A DNA stretch of 64,000 nt, from the NCBI RefSeq assembly GCF_047324175.1, contig NZ_CP178732.1, positions 3,906,001 to 3,970,000 of the forward strand, in the 5' to 3' direction. The stretch is from Acerihabitans sp015654925. Lineage in GTDB: Bacteria > Pseudomonadota > Gammaproteobacteria > Enterobacterales > Enterobacteriaceae. The position numbers were made by a program, and so were the translations under genes. Below, one piece after another: positions 1-8,111 of the stretch (position 1 is its first letter; every line of letters starts with the position of its first letter). The notes under the pieces are model-generated. The model saw only the letters and a list, made by a program, of their open reading frames with translations. It was not told the DNA's origin and did no database searches.

Positions 1-245
1 GCTGGGGCTAAATCCTTCTCCAGCAGCGTATCGCACTCTTTGTCCGTGTACCGCTTGCCCTTGATGATGTCGGGGCCGGTGTGACCATCACAGACAGTCC
101 AGACACCAACGACATCCTGATAAGGGGTATAAACTCGCCCCTCCAGGCTATCACCGCCACCGCCCAGCATCGCCATCGCAATAGCCAGGGCGCCGGCTGG
201 TATGGCCGTGATGATTTTCTTTTTCAGTCCAGACGACATCGCCAT
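1..245 (-). CDS. Phage SAR endolysin (GH24 lysozyme), 3' end outside window
   Basis: Muramidase that degrades peptidoglycan at the end of the lytic cycle. The visible 81 residues begin with a basic stretch (KKK at 8-10) and a weakly hydrophobic segment (about 11-31, Ala/Gly/Met rich), as in signal-anchor-release endolysins. The T4/P21 lysozyme catalytic pattern Glu-x8-Asp-x5-Thr is present (E35, D44, T50), followed by a GHT motif. The ATG overlaps the stop of the upstream holin gene (TAATG), so translation is probably coupled. The C-terminus lies beyond the window edge. Confidence 0.85.
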   Translation of the reverse strand, partial: MAMSSGLKKKIITAIPAGALAIAMAMLGGGGDSLEGRVYTPYQDVVGVWTVCDGHTGPDIIKGKRYTDKECDTLLEKDLAP

Positions 246-607
246 TATTCAAGCTCCGTGTCTTTCAAAACTTCATTGACCTTCTGGACCACTTCCCGCG
301 CCTGGCGGACATCGTGATCGGGAGAGTCTTTCAGGAATGTGATGATGGCCTTTGTTCTCTCGCGATCGAATGCCAGTCTGTCCTGGGCAATTTTCCTATT
401 GGCCATATCGCTCTCTTCAGCCAGCTTTCTGCCCAAGGCCAAATTCTTTCGTTTGTCGAGGTATCCAAGCAGCGAAATCACAGCACCGATAATGGCGATG
501 ACAAGGTAAAAAAGCTCAAGTGTTGTCATGCCTAATGCACTGGATAGAATTGCAAGCAGCGCCCCGCCGTGGGTCGCTATATCTGAACGTTGATCCATGC
601 GATACAT
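245..607 (-). CDS. Probable phage holin
   Basis: 120 residues. A hydrophobic hairpin-like segment (about 15-48, with a Gly/Ala-rich turn) is followed by a charged, helical, probably coiled-coil cytoplasmic tail. Position immediately before the endolysin is the typical holin place, and size and topology fit; I do not recognise a specific holin family. The start at 607 has a strong GGGAGG ribosome site five bases upstream; the internal Met4 is less well placed. Its stop overlaps the endolysin start. Confidence 0.6.
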   Translation of the reverse strand: MYRMDQRSDIATHGGALLAILSSALGMTTLELFYLVIAIIGAVISLLGYLDKRKNLALGRKLAEESDMANRKIAQDRLAFDRERTKAIITFLKDSPDHDVRQAREVVQKVNEVLKDTELE

Positions 608-719
608 TTCCCACCTCCCGGTATTGGCGGTTGGCGCTTTGAGTTAATAGGGGTTCGTCTCCGCTGCCGTAGGCGCGCGGATGAGGGTTTGTACGTCAAA
701 TTTAGCAGGGAGACGAAAG

Positions 720-795
720 TGGTCAGTCCGGCAGGATTCGAACCTGCGACCCGAAGCATCCAAGGCTCCTACGCTACCAACTGCGCTACGGACTG
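720..795 (-). tRNA. Phage-borne tRNA-Pro (UGG)
   Basis: On the minus strand a 76-nt cloverleaf can be folded by eye: 7-bp acceptor stem CAGTCCG/CGGACTG, D arm, anticodon stem GGAGC/GCTTC with loop CTTGGAT (anticodon TGG), T arm GCAGG-TTCGAAT-CCTGC, discriminator A and an encoded CCA. It lies inside the late region of the prophage, directly upstream of the holin, as tRNA genes do in Shiga-toxin phages, rather than in a host tRNA cluster. Confidence 0.88.
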
Positions 796-798
796 AAA

Positions 799-827
799 TA
801 AAAAAAGGCCGCCGATTTGGCAGCCTT
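799..827 (-). terminator. Rho-independent terminator upstream of tRNA-Pro and lysis genes
   Basis: Minus-strand hairpin AAGGC-GCC/GGC-GCCTT with mismatches, followed by a run of seven T. It lies after the 846-1328 gene and before tRNA-Pro, holin and endolysin. With the Q gene just upstream, this fits the tR' position that Q-modified polymerase must read through; that role is inference. Confidence 0.6.
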
Positions 828-845
828 GCAAAAATAATAGTTATT

Positions 846-1328
846 TTAGTCCAAGCGAGGATCTATGAAGCTACTCATGATGAGTAGTTTAATTACATTA
901 TTTACTTCTAAAAAACTGTCTTCTTTTTCGGGATTGGTAACCGCAATATCGCTTTCACCCTCATTTAGAACTACCCGCAATATTCCTTCCTCATACCACA
1001 TCGCCACAGTAACGAGATAATAATCGCCTCGGTTAGGACCTGGGTGTACAACGGTGCTAATGCAGAAAGTTATGCGATTATTTTCATCTAGCCTTAGCGC
1101 TGCAAATGACTGTTGTTCAAATAAATTTTTTTCATTCAAATATACAGTTGACACTATAGGTCGCTCTTGCCCCCTAGAGTCAACCCAAAAAGGTTTTTCT
1201 AGGCTGAGGGAATTTTGATAAGAAGCCAGCAAAACACCAGCATCTCTTTGCAGTTTAGCCTTTCTTTCTTGGCGCTTCTCATCAAGATTTTGTCGCTGTT
1301 TGCAAATATCTTCATAGGTAATATTCAT
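846..1328 (-). CDS. Hypothetical prophage protein between Q and lysis genes
   Basis: 160 residues from ATG at 1328, preceded by GGGA eight bases upstream; a longer in-frame start (1373) adds 15 residues without a clear ribosome site. The N-terminus (about 5-45) is a charged helix rich in Lys/Arg/Gln; the rest alternates beta-like segments. No family recognised. The gene is AT-richer than its neighbours and sits between antiterminator Q and a terminator, a common place for independently acquired phage cargo (morons). Confidence 0.6.
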   Translation of the reverse strand: MNITYEDICKQRQNLDEKRQERKAKLQRDAGVLLASYQNSLSLEKPFWVDSRGQERPIVSTVYLNEKNLFEQQSFAALRLDENNRITFCISTVVHPGPNRGDYYLVTVAMWYEEGILRVVLNEGESDIAVTNPEKEDSFLEVNNVIKLLIMSSFIDPRLD

Positions 1329-1524
1329 ACTGCTTTCCCAATTTGCATCATTTCGGATCAGCAAAATTATCACCTATTGAGAAATATTTCCGTGATGTAA
1401 GACAAAAGAGCCCCGCCGAAGCGAAGTCTTGAGATTGTATAAGCTACGTGACTGAGTAACCACTCTTAGCATGATAATAGCTAAAATTCGTAACGAATAC
1501 TCTTTTAAGCAACTTTCGCACTTT

Positions 1525-1908
1525 TTATTTTCCCGTCCATTCATCCATCTCCAGGTGGGCACCAGTCATGATAATGCAGGCATCAATGAATGTTTCGGCA
1601 ATCATGATTTCCTGCCGGATTTTACCCTCTGAGCACTTACGCCAGCGGGCAATGCAAGACTTTGAGGCGTTGTACATGTAATGGAGTCCGATTAACTCCA
1701 TTTCATCCACCCGGTTAACCTTACCAAGCATGCCCACCGCCGTGTCAATAATCATGCCGTCATTATCACAGCACGATAGCCTGGATTTACCCTCAGAAGG
1801 GAATAATCCCTTAAAGCCACCAGCTATGGGCGACCAGTCAACCTCGCTGTTCTCGCCACTGGCCGCCCAGACGCCCCACCGCTCTAACACCAGTTGAATA
1901 TCACGCAT
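1525..1908 (-). CDS. Antitermination protein Q family
   Basis: 127 residues beginning MRDIQLVLERWGVWA, the characteristic opening of the Phage_antitermQ family (P21-like). Q proteins bind near the late promoter and make RNA polymerase ignore the downstream terminator so lysis and structural genes are expressed. ATG at 1908 has GTGGAG upstream; in-frame extension to 1944 is not needed. Its position after RusA and DUF968 and ahead of the lysis cassette is canonical. C-terminal half contains a helix with basic residues (ARWRK). Confidence 0.85.
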   Translation of the reverse strand: MRDIQLVLERWGVWAASGENSEVDWSPIAGGFKGLFPSEGKSRLSCCDNDGMIIDTAVGMLGKVNRVDEMELIGLHYMYNASKSCIARWRKCSEGKIRQEIMIAETFIDACIIMTGAHLEMDEWTGK

Positions 1909-1924
1909 TGTTTTCTCCACAGTC

Positions 1925-2932
1925 TTATTTTCTGCCGGTGGCAATGATGCCTATAGCCAGAGCTTTATCCAAAACACGCAGCAGCATTGCCGGTTGGCTA
2001 TCGTGCCCATGTTCAAATGTCCGCATATCCCTATGTAGCTCGTCGTGGCAGCGCCTGCACAGCGGTATCACGAAGAGGTCATGCGCTTTCGTTCCCATCC
2101 CACCCTGTCCATAGCCGATGATGTGGTGCGGATCGTCCGACGGGTTTCCGCATCCCTCGCACGGCTGGGATTTTACCCAGCGAGTGTATTGTTCATTCAC
2201 CCAACGCCGGCGTTTTGGCCGCAACATCAGCGACTCAGGCGATTCCGGATCTATCTTTAAGGCCAACACCTGTTTTGCTTTTTCCTCCAGCACGCTAGTG
2301 GCCGGTACTGACGGCTGGATATCGGCCTCCTTCATCACTGGCATTATGGCTTCTGGGGCCGGCCATTTGAGTACACGACGCGCTGGCCCTTCAGGCATAG
2401 CCTGAATGACCTCATTCAATACAGCCCACCAGCACAGTTCAGGCATGGTTATCTGGTGATGTTCAGGAAACATAAACGCGATCCGGGCCTTATCCAGTAT
2501 CCACTCCGCTAGGTTGCGGTTGGCAATTTCCTCCAGTCGCGGCGATGTCATTTGCCGTAAAATCCCGTCGTGGTGCCAGCACAGCCGCACCGATCCAACA
2601 CCGTACCGCTGCAATGTCATGTTGGGGTTGTGATAATCGGCCGTGGGCCACTGGCAGGTATCCGCTCGCACCATGAGCCATGATTCAAGAGAACCCACCC
2701 CGCCCGCCGCGGCAATTACCCGGGCGTCAGTGAAAAACTCTAAGAGCGCTGGATCATCTGCTAGCGCCTGGCTGGTGTCGGCCATCCCACCAGCAGGCAA
2801 ACCTTTCATAAAATCCGGCTCATTGCTGATCAGTACCCGGCCGGCAGTGAACATCGGTAACAACTCTCGCCCGGGGCGGAACATTACCAGGCCCAGCTCG
2901 CGCTGCAGGCAGGGAGTTAACAATGCCCTCAT
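1925..2932 (-). CDS. DUF968 phage protein with HNH-like zinc nuclease domain
   Basis: 335 residues. The C-terminal third (about 260-310) has a Cys/His cluster: CEGCG, then DPHHIIG, then PLCRRCHDELHRD, the treble-clef arrangement of the YbcO/DUF968 group thought to act as nucleases in phage recombination. The N-terminal part resembles other DUF968 phage proteins. Start overlaps the rusA stop (ATGA), so both belong to one tightly packed operon. Substrate not known from sequence. Confidence 0.75.
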   Translation of the reverse strand: MRALLTPCLQRELGLVMFRPGRELLPMFTAGRVLISNEPDFMKGLPAGGMADTSQALADDPALLEFFTDARVIAAAGGVGSLESWLMVRADTCQWPTADYHNPNMTLQRYGVGSVRLCWHHDGILRQMTSPRLEEIANRNLAEWILDKARIAFMFPEHHQITMPELCWWAVLNEVIQAMPEGPARRVLKWPAPEAIMPVMKEADIQPSVPATSVLEEKAKQVLALKIDPESPESLMLRPKRRRWVNEQYTRWVKSQPCEGCGNPSDDPHHIIGYGQGGMGTKAHDLFVIPLCRRCHDELHRDMRTFEHGHDSQPAMLLRVLDKALAIGIIATGRK

Positions 2933-3300
2933 GCTGTCATCTCCCTGATCGTTATCTCGGCTTTGCCACCAATGGTGACTTCTCCCCAGCGCGCCGAAAG
3001 CTGCTTAACCTGGCTATCGTCCTGCCAGATGCCGGCATGCGTCAGCGCGTCGAATAGCGCTTTGAAACAATTATCCAGATCCCGGCGCGCGCGGTTCGGC
3101 GGGTATAGCACCAGTTCGATAGACAGATCATGGCACAATGCTACGGGCATCCGTCGCAGTTGTTCTAGCACCGACGCCAGAACATCTGTTCGGTACCGGC
3201 GTCCGTTCACGCTGATTAGATGCCGGCCAGCTAGCGCCCCCTGATTCGGAGCGCGCCAGTAGCTGTTTACGCTGGGTGGGAATGGCAAAGTTAAAATCAT
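2929..3300 (-). CDS. rusA: RusA-type Holliday junction endonuclease
   Basis: 123 residues, the normal RusA length. Starts with the family pattern LPFPPSVNSYWR; the acidic cluster RRDLDNCFKALFDAL supplies the metal-binding aspartates, with a further DDS later. RusA dimers resolve Holliday junctions formed during phage recombination or replication. ATGA overlaps on both sides with the fusion protein gene and DUF968 gene. Confidence 0.92.
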   Translation of the reverse strand: MILTLPFPPSVNSYWRAPNQGALAGRHLISVNGRRYRTDVLASVLEQLRRMPVALCHDLSIELVLYPPNRARRDLDNCFKALFDALTHAGIWQDDSQVKQLSARWGEVTIGGKAEITIREMTA

Positions 3301-6300
3301 GCAGCCACCCCGCTTATGCGTGCCACTTCACGCCGAATCTGAGCCAAGAACGCTTCACCATGCGACTCTAATTGATCACGGCTGACGTACCCCATCGCCG
3401 GGCCACTCCACGATTTATCAAACACAGCGACCGCGCCAGCAAAAAAGGCGCTCGATGGCTCTTGGCTTTTGTCGGCTGGCCTGTACCAGGCAGGGACATC
3501 GAAACCAACACGACCACGGATAAACGAAATGTGATCGGCCCGTTCTGGCCACCAGACCTCAGACGTTGCCGCCTTTATGAGAAAAACATATCGGCCGCCC
3601 CTTTCCCGCATTTCCGCTGCGTAGGCCATGATGTGGCGCATACCAGTGATATATTGCCCTTCGTGCTGGCTGGCACGGGAGTATGGCGGGTTAGCAAACG
3701 CGGCCCCATTGAGTTCCACCAGGCGGGATGACCAATCCTGCGTTAGAGCGTTATCCTCGGCGGAGTAAAACGCCTCGCATTTTGCATTGCTCTTATCGGC
3801 AAACAGATCCAGCACTAGCGGCCCAAACATGGCGTTAATGCCCCAGAACAGCCGATCGGGAGTACGCCATTGGTCGCCTATTTCTTTCAGTTTATGGGTA
3901 GGCGCGTCCCGCAGTTGGATCAGCTTTTGAATATATTGATTGATGGGCGCAATTTGAATTGCCGTTTTTCCCTCCATAACCTCTTGATCTGTCCCGATCT
4001 CGCAAGAAAATGCCTCGCAAGATTCAGTACAGGAGCCACTGTCATAGCCACCAGCACCCTTGATCGTAGCTGCAATTTCCTCCCGGCTGTGTTCTGAGTA
4101 CATCGCGATAATCGACTCAAGTGAGTTATTGTTCCGGTACATGATTTTATTTTCTTGCTGACGCCGATCGACAACACGCACGCTATCGCTGGTTATCACA
4201 TCAATAAAATCAACAGCCATTTGGGGTTCATCACGCGTGGCCAGGGCAACTTTATTGATGCCTTTTTTGATGCAGAAAACGCAATTACCCAAATGTTCCG
4301 GCAAATCGAGGTCGAAAGGTTTCTTCTTCCACCAATCAAGCACATCCTTTTTATCGAAGTCGCTTATATCCGCCAGGTAACTGATGCCCTCATGGGGTTT
4401 CAAGCGCCGGGGCTCATCCGCCCGGATGCCAATCCATTTATGGAACCCATCGGCAAAATTTTCTTTGCAATAGCGATCGAATGGCTCAATTTTCATGGTG
4501 CGGGTGCAGAACGCGCCGTGAATATAGGGTGTCCCGTACTTGGCGCATATATCGCGCCAAACCTGCAAGTCATACCCAATTTCATCCACTGAAATAAGCT
4601 TGTAGCCATTGGCCTGGCCTAATTCGGGATTAATGACCACGCGTAAACAAATCAGGTCAATTTTCCAATGATTGACGATGTTTTTAATAAACTCATATGT
4701 TTTCGGATGCTCTGCGCCGGTGTCCATAAAGACATAACGTACATCTTCGCCAGCAATGCGGCGCAGCTCCATGAGATGAACGAGATAGGCAGAAGAACGT
4801 CCGCCTGAGAAACTAACAACTTGGAAAATACCCGGCGGTGCCGGCGCGACCTCGGCAACTGCAGCAGCTATGCGCTGGCCAATCCATCGCATCACCGGCA
4901 CAGCCATGCTGTTGCCAATTGCGCGGTAGCGTGGGCCATCGGGACAAAGGTCGGCAACCTTTCCACGCCAGGGGACATTTGTGTAGTCATCCGGCATACC
5001 CTGCAGGCGCTCACACTCACGTGGCGTTAAACGGCGCACACACATACCCCAGCCAATCGCCCCCACCCCCATACCGGCCCGGCCACCGTTCGGCGTCAGC
5101 AAAGCATTAGCGGTACCATCATTACGAACCTCTACGGTTGAACCGTCATCACGTCCACGGATGGCCAATGTGAAAGGTTCGCTGGTGGCCACCGCTGGAT
5201 AACTCTGCCCGGGTTTACCCCCTCCGGTAGACAACGGTCCAGCGATTTGTCCATCGCCATTCTGTAGCCTGATTTCAGAGCGATTGTTTTCAGCGAAGGC
5301 GATCGCGGTTGGGTTTCGGGACATAATCGCCGGCGAAAGGTTTTCTGTCGTCGCTGCTTGGGTACCACTCATACGCTCAGGAAATGCCAGGGCGAAAGTG
5401 TCTACGTCAAAATCAAGATGCTGCCCATGGGTTGTAAGGCACGCAGCAACATCAATCTCGCCTGATGTATTGCCGCCACCGAAAGCAACAGGCACCAGCA
5501 ACCCACTTTCTGCATCCTGCTGGGTAGCGCTGCCGGCCGCTTTGCCCGACGCCTGTAATGTTCCAGCAATCAAATGTCCTGCCAGCGCCTGATTGTCATC
5601 CGCGCCACATGTCCCAACGCCATTTGCGGTGAGCGCTGAAACGGGGATCAATCCTCCGTCGCAATCAAAGTCTGTTCCAAGTCCGCCACCCGCCGTAGTG
5701 CGACTGCTAATAGTTCCGGTAACTGTCTGCCCCGTTTCTCGGCTCGGCGGAGTATCCCGGCGCACGCCTTCGAACTCAAAAAGTATTTCTGCGGTATCGA
5801 TGTCCTTTCGAGCACTTGCGACAACGAACACACGGCAGCGTCGTTGGGCCACTTCGAAATATTGGGCATCCTTGATGATCCACGCGATTGTTCTTTGGGG
5901 GCCATACACACAACCAGCGTCCGACCATTTTCCCCCTGGCGGCTGAAGTTCCTCGCTTTCTCCGGCAAGTCCAGCCAGAAAGCATCCGAAGGCGTTGTCT
6001 TTGCTGCTGAGCACTCCGGGGACGTTTTCCCAGACGAAGATTGCTGCTTTTTCACCGCGTTCCCGGCGTTTTTTGTCGATTGCATTCGCTAATTCCACGT
6101 ATGAAAGAGTTAATTGGCCGCGGGCGTCTTCAAGGCCGGCGCGCAGTCCCGCTACAGAAAATGCCTGACAGGGTGTGCCACCCACCACCACATCGGGGGC
6201 TTCAACCTCTCCGGATTCCACCTGGGCGGCGATAGTGGTCATGTCGCCAAGATTATTTACAGCCGGGTAGTGGTGGGCAAGAACAGCACCGGGGAAAGGC

Positions 6301-6392
6301 TCTATTTCGCTGAACCACGCCGGAGACCAACCTAGTGGTTTCCACGCCAGGGTCGCCGCCTCTATGCCGCTGCAAACTGATCCATATTTCAT
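3297..6392 (-). CDS. Triple fusion: C5-cytosine methyltransferase / PAPS-reductase-like PP-loop / phage N6-adenine methyltransferase
   Basis: 1031 residues in one open frame. Part 1 (1-505): cytosine-C5 methyltransferase with SAM motif GSVCSGIEAA (4-13), catalytic GGTPCQAFS (Cys75), ENV (122-124), QRRCRVFVVAS (183-193), a long Gly/Thr-rich target-recognition region (215-445) built of loosely similar modules, and closing motifs near 453-500. Part 2 (520-800): PAPS reductase/DndC-like ATP pyrophosphatase fold with PP-loop SFSGGRSSAY (527-536), DTGAEHPKTYEF (557-568), CVFC (704-707) and a further Cys cluster (788-797). Part 3 (835-1030): phage Dam-type N6-adenine methyltransferase with QWRTPDRLFWG, LDLFAD and catalytic NPPYS (901-905). 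Likely modifies phage DNA bases; the middle domain's reaction is unknown. ATGA-coupled to genes on both sides. Confidence 0.88.
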   Translation of the reverse strand: MKYGSVCSGIEAATLAWKPLGWSPAWFSEIEPFPGAVLAHHYPAVNNLGDMTTIAAQVESGEVEAPDVVVGGTPCQAFSVAGLRAGLEDARGQLTLSYVELANAIDKKRRERGEKAAIFVWENVPGVLSSKDNAFGCFLAGLAGESEELQPPGGKWSDAGCVYGPQRTIAWIIKDAQYFEVAQRRCRVFVVASARKDIDTAEILFEFEGVRRDTPPSRETGQTVTGTISSRTTAGGGLGTDFDCDGGLIPVSALTANGVGTCGADDNQALAGHLIAGTLQASGKAAGSATQQDAESGLLVPVAFGGGNTSGEIDVAACLTTHGQHLDFDVDTFALAFPERMSGTQAATTENLSPAIMSRNPTAIAFAENNRSEIRLQNGDGQIAGPLSTGGGKPGQSYPAVATSEPFTLAIRGRDDGSTVEVRNDGTANALLTPNGGRAGMGVGAIGWGMCVRRLTPRECERLQGMPDDYTNVPWRGKVADLCPDGPRYRAIGNSMAVPVMRWIGQRIAAAVAEVAPAPPGIFQVVSFSGGRSSAYLVHLMELRRIAGEDVRYVFMDTGAEHPKTYEFIKNIVNHWKIDLICLRVVINPELGQANGYKLISVDEIGYDLQVWRDICAKYGTPYIHGAFCTRTMKIEPFDRYCKENFADGFHKWIGIRADEPRRLKPHEGISYLADISDFDKKDVLDWWKKKPFDLDLPEHLGNCVFCIKKGINKVALATRDEPQMAVDFIDVITSDSVRVVDRRQQENKIMYRNNNSLESIIAMYSEHSREEIAATIKGAGGYDSGSCTESCEAFSCEIGTDQEVMEGKTAIQIAPINQYIQKLIQLRDAPTHKLKEIGDQWRTPDRLFWGINAMFGPLVLDLFADKSNAKCEAFYSAEDNALTQDWSSRLVELNGAAFANPPYSRASQHEGQYITGMRHIMAYAAEMRERGGRYVFLIKAATSEVWWPERADHISFIRGRVGFDVPAWYRPADKSQEPSSAFFAGAVAVFDKSWSGPAMGYVSRDQLESHGEAFLAQIRREVARISGVAA

Positions 6393-6634
6393 ACAACCAC
6401 CCCCATGTCGGTATGATCCACCAGCTTTGCTTCTCTAATTCCTGAATAGTCACCACAGAAGAAATTACCGTAAGTGATGCAATGCGCGCGTCGTGCAGCC
6501 AGGATATCGCGCTGCCTCTCTTGGGTATGAGGCGTTATATCAAGCACTACTAACCATTGGCGGGCGGCACGGCGCCATAGGCGGGCCGCTTCCAACCGTT
6601 TGGCCCGGGCGGTTTCTATTTCAAGGCGCGTCAT
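6389..6634 (-). CDS. Small ANR/PerC-like regulator (tentative)
   Basis: 81 residues. The first half, with repeated Ala/Arg/Trp (AKRLEAARLWRRAARQW) and a downstream RRAHC, resembles the short helical ANR/PerC family, which modulates AraC-type or other transcription factors. The C-terminus does not resemble that family. Four-base overlaps with both neighbours place it in the early right operon. The family assignment is by eye only. Confidence 0.5.
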   Translation of the reverse strand: MTRLEIETARAKRLEAARLWRRAARQWLVVLDITPHTQERQRDILAARRAHCITYGNFFCGDYSGIREAKLVDHTDMGVVV

Positions 6635-6978
6635 GCTGCGGTCTCCTGTTTTGCCGCCACCAGCCGGTAGAAGTGGACTATCTTGCCGCTCTCCACATCT
6701 TTGATGGGCAGGCGTTCTTTCCTCAAACCATGGATTTCTGGTTTAACCTCGCGCAGCCTGGCGCTGATTGCGGGCTGTGTGTCTGCCACGCCGTACATTT
6801 GCAGCACCAGCAGTTCCAAGTCACGCAAGGTGCGCCACGCGGGACCGGCTGCGGCATGCATAACCCGGCTAAACTGTGATCCTTCTTTCTCTCTCAGATA
6901 ACCGGCGCGGATCAGGCTGCGGATGCCGGCGTTAATTTCCGCGCGTTCAAACTCGTCTACTGGAATAATTATTTTCAT
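6631..6978 (-). CDS. Hypothetical phage early protein
   Basis: 115 residues, overlapping the replication gene stop and the next start by four bases each. Contains a helix-turn-helix-like stretch (about 60-90: QPAISARLREVKPEIHGLRKERLP) and a terminal beta-like segment (GKIVHFYRLV), suggesting a winged-helix fold. No specific family recognised; a DNA-binding accessory to replication or transcription is possible. Confidence 0.6.
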   Translation of the reverse strand: MKIIIPVDEFERAEINAGIRSLIRAGYLREKEGSQFSRVMHAAAGPAWRTLRDLELLVLQMYGVADTQPAISARLREVKPEIHGLRKERLPIKDVESGKIVHFYRLVAAKQETAA

Positions 6979-8111
6979 GCTGCTTTACCCCCACTCAGGC
7001 GTTGGCTGCACTCGGCCCAGATTTTGTTCCATGTGGTCTTTGCGAAGTCGGCCCGCATGGCTTTTACACTGGCGCCGTCGGCCTCTTTTCGTGCGGCGGT
7101 TTCAACTGAGCTTTTTGACTTGTTATCCAGGGTGAGTTTGAAATAACGCTTATAGGCAGCTTCGCGTTCGGCATTATCAATTTCGGCATTTGTCGTTTTT
7201 TCAGGGGATACAAGGCGCAGGGTTAATTCGTCCCACTTCTCACGTAGCTTGCTTGGACTTAAGATATTTTTTCGCCAAAAAGAGTCGGCTAAAACACTCA
7301 CATATTTTTCGCAGATTTCACGGTGGGAATGGCCATCGATTTCCCTCATCAAGCGAACTTCATTTGCCCAGTCAGTCCAGTTGGGCTGTTTTGGCGATTT
7401 GGCTTCGATGCTTTCATACAGAGATTTGATTTTTTCAAACAGCCAGGCGGCACAGTCCACATCCTTCTGCGTTCCCCATTTCCGTGATGTTGCGTTGTAG
7501 GTCGCAGCGTCAGGGTGCAAAGACAAAAAATTGTTATTCGATTGCGCGTCGGGGGATTCGCCAGAATTCTCCGACGAGAGGGTTTTAATAATCTGTAAGT
7601 TAGGATCTGTGTAGTGATCTGTATAAAGAATAGGTTCCGCGACTTCGCGGTTAGGGTTCCGCGATTCTGCGGAATGGGTTCCGCGATTCTGCGGAATGGG
7701 TTCCGCGACTTCGCGTTTCCCGTTCCGCGATTCTGCGGAACCCAGTAAATCCGGGAATATTTTAGCTATTAAAGCGTCACCATCGATACGGTAATGCGTT
7801 TTTTTGGTGCCGTTTACCTTGCGCTGCGCTATTTCCACTACGCCAGGTAGCCACCTACAGACTTTTTTAACTAGGCGATGTACCTGATCCGAACTGACGC
7901 CATGAATTTCGCTGGCGAGCTCCGCGTGCTCTTTGTAAAACCAACCATCGTTCAGATCAGATTTACCCGACCAGAACACCAGTTGGTTGAGAATTGCGCC
8001 CAAAGCGTGGGGCTGCTGGTCATCGGCAAAAAAATCTATGTACGGGACAGGGATCGTGATGCTGTTCTTCTGGCCCGACATAGCCTGAACAATTTCAAAT
8101 ATCCTGCTCAT
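6975..8111 (-). CDS. Phage replication initiation protein (O-like), origin-containing
   Basis: 378 residues. The N-terminal 110 residues form a winged-helix-like module (GVSSDQVHRLVKKVCRWLPG) as in phage O/RepA-type origin binders. Residues about 124-160 are low-complexity and encoded by the 22-bp DNA iterons, as lambda O carries ori-lambda in its coding sequence. The C-terminal half, rich in Lys/Trp helices, may recruit host DnaB/DnaC. No helicase Walker motif is seen. ATG at 8111 overlaps the DUF4222 stop. Confidence 0.75.
   Translation of the reverse strand: MSRIFEIVQAMSGQKNSITIPVPYIDFFADDQQPHALGAILNQLVFWSGKSDLNDGWFYKEHAELASEIHGVSSDQVHRLVKKVCRWLPGVVEIAQRKVNGTKKTHYRIDGDALIAKIFPDLLGSAESRNGKREVAEPIPQNRGTHSAESRNPNREVAEPILYTDHYTDPNLQIIKTLSSENSGESPDAQSNNNFLSLHPDAATYNATSRKWGTQKDVDCAAWLFEKIKSLYESIEAKSPKQPNWTDWANEVRLMREIDGHSHREICEKYVSVLADSFWRKNILSPSKLREKWDELTLRLVSPEKTTNAEIDNAEREAAYKRYFKLTLDNKSKSSVETAARKEADGASVKAMRADFAKTTWNKIWAECSQRLSGGKAA
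7635..7740. repeat. Five 22-bp iterons: putative phage replication origin
   Basis: Palindromic units start at 7635, 7657, 7679, 7701 and 7723, an exact 22-bp period. Three are TTCCGCGATTCTGCGGAA (perfect six-base arms TTCCGC/GCGGAA); the first and fourth read TTCCGCGACTTCGCG. Since 22 is not a multiple of three, the repeats are read in different frames and give differing peptide segments, showing that selection acts on DNA. By analogy with lambda these are binding sites of the protein encoded around them. Confidence 0.8.

Noticed and set aside
1374..1562. 62-codon ORF between Q and the 846-1328 gene
   Set aside because: Overlaps the Q C-terminus, no ribosome site, low-complexity basic sequence.
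7635..7740. CRISPR-like array
   Set aside because: Regular repeats but 22-bp period with only four-base gaps; no spacers, lies within a coding gene, so iterons are the better explanation.
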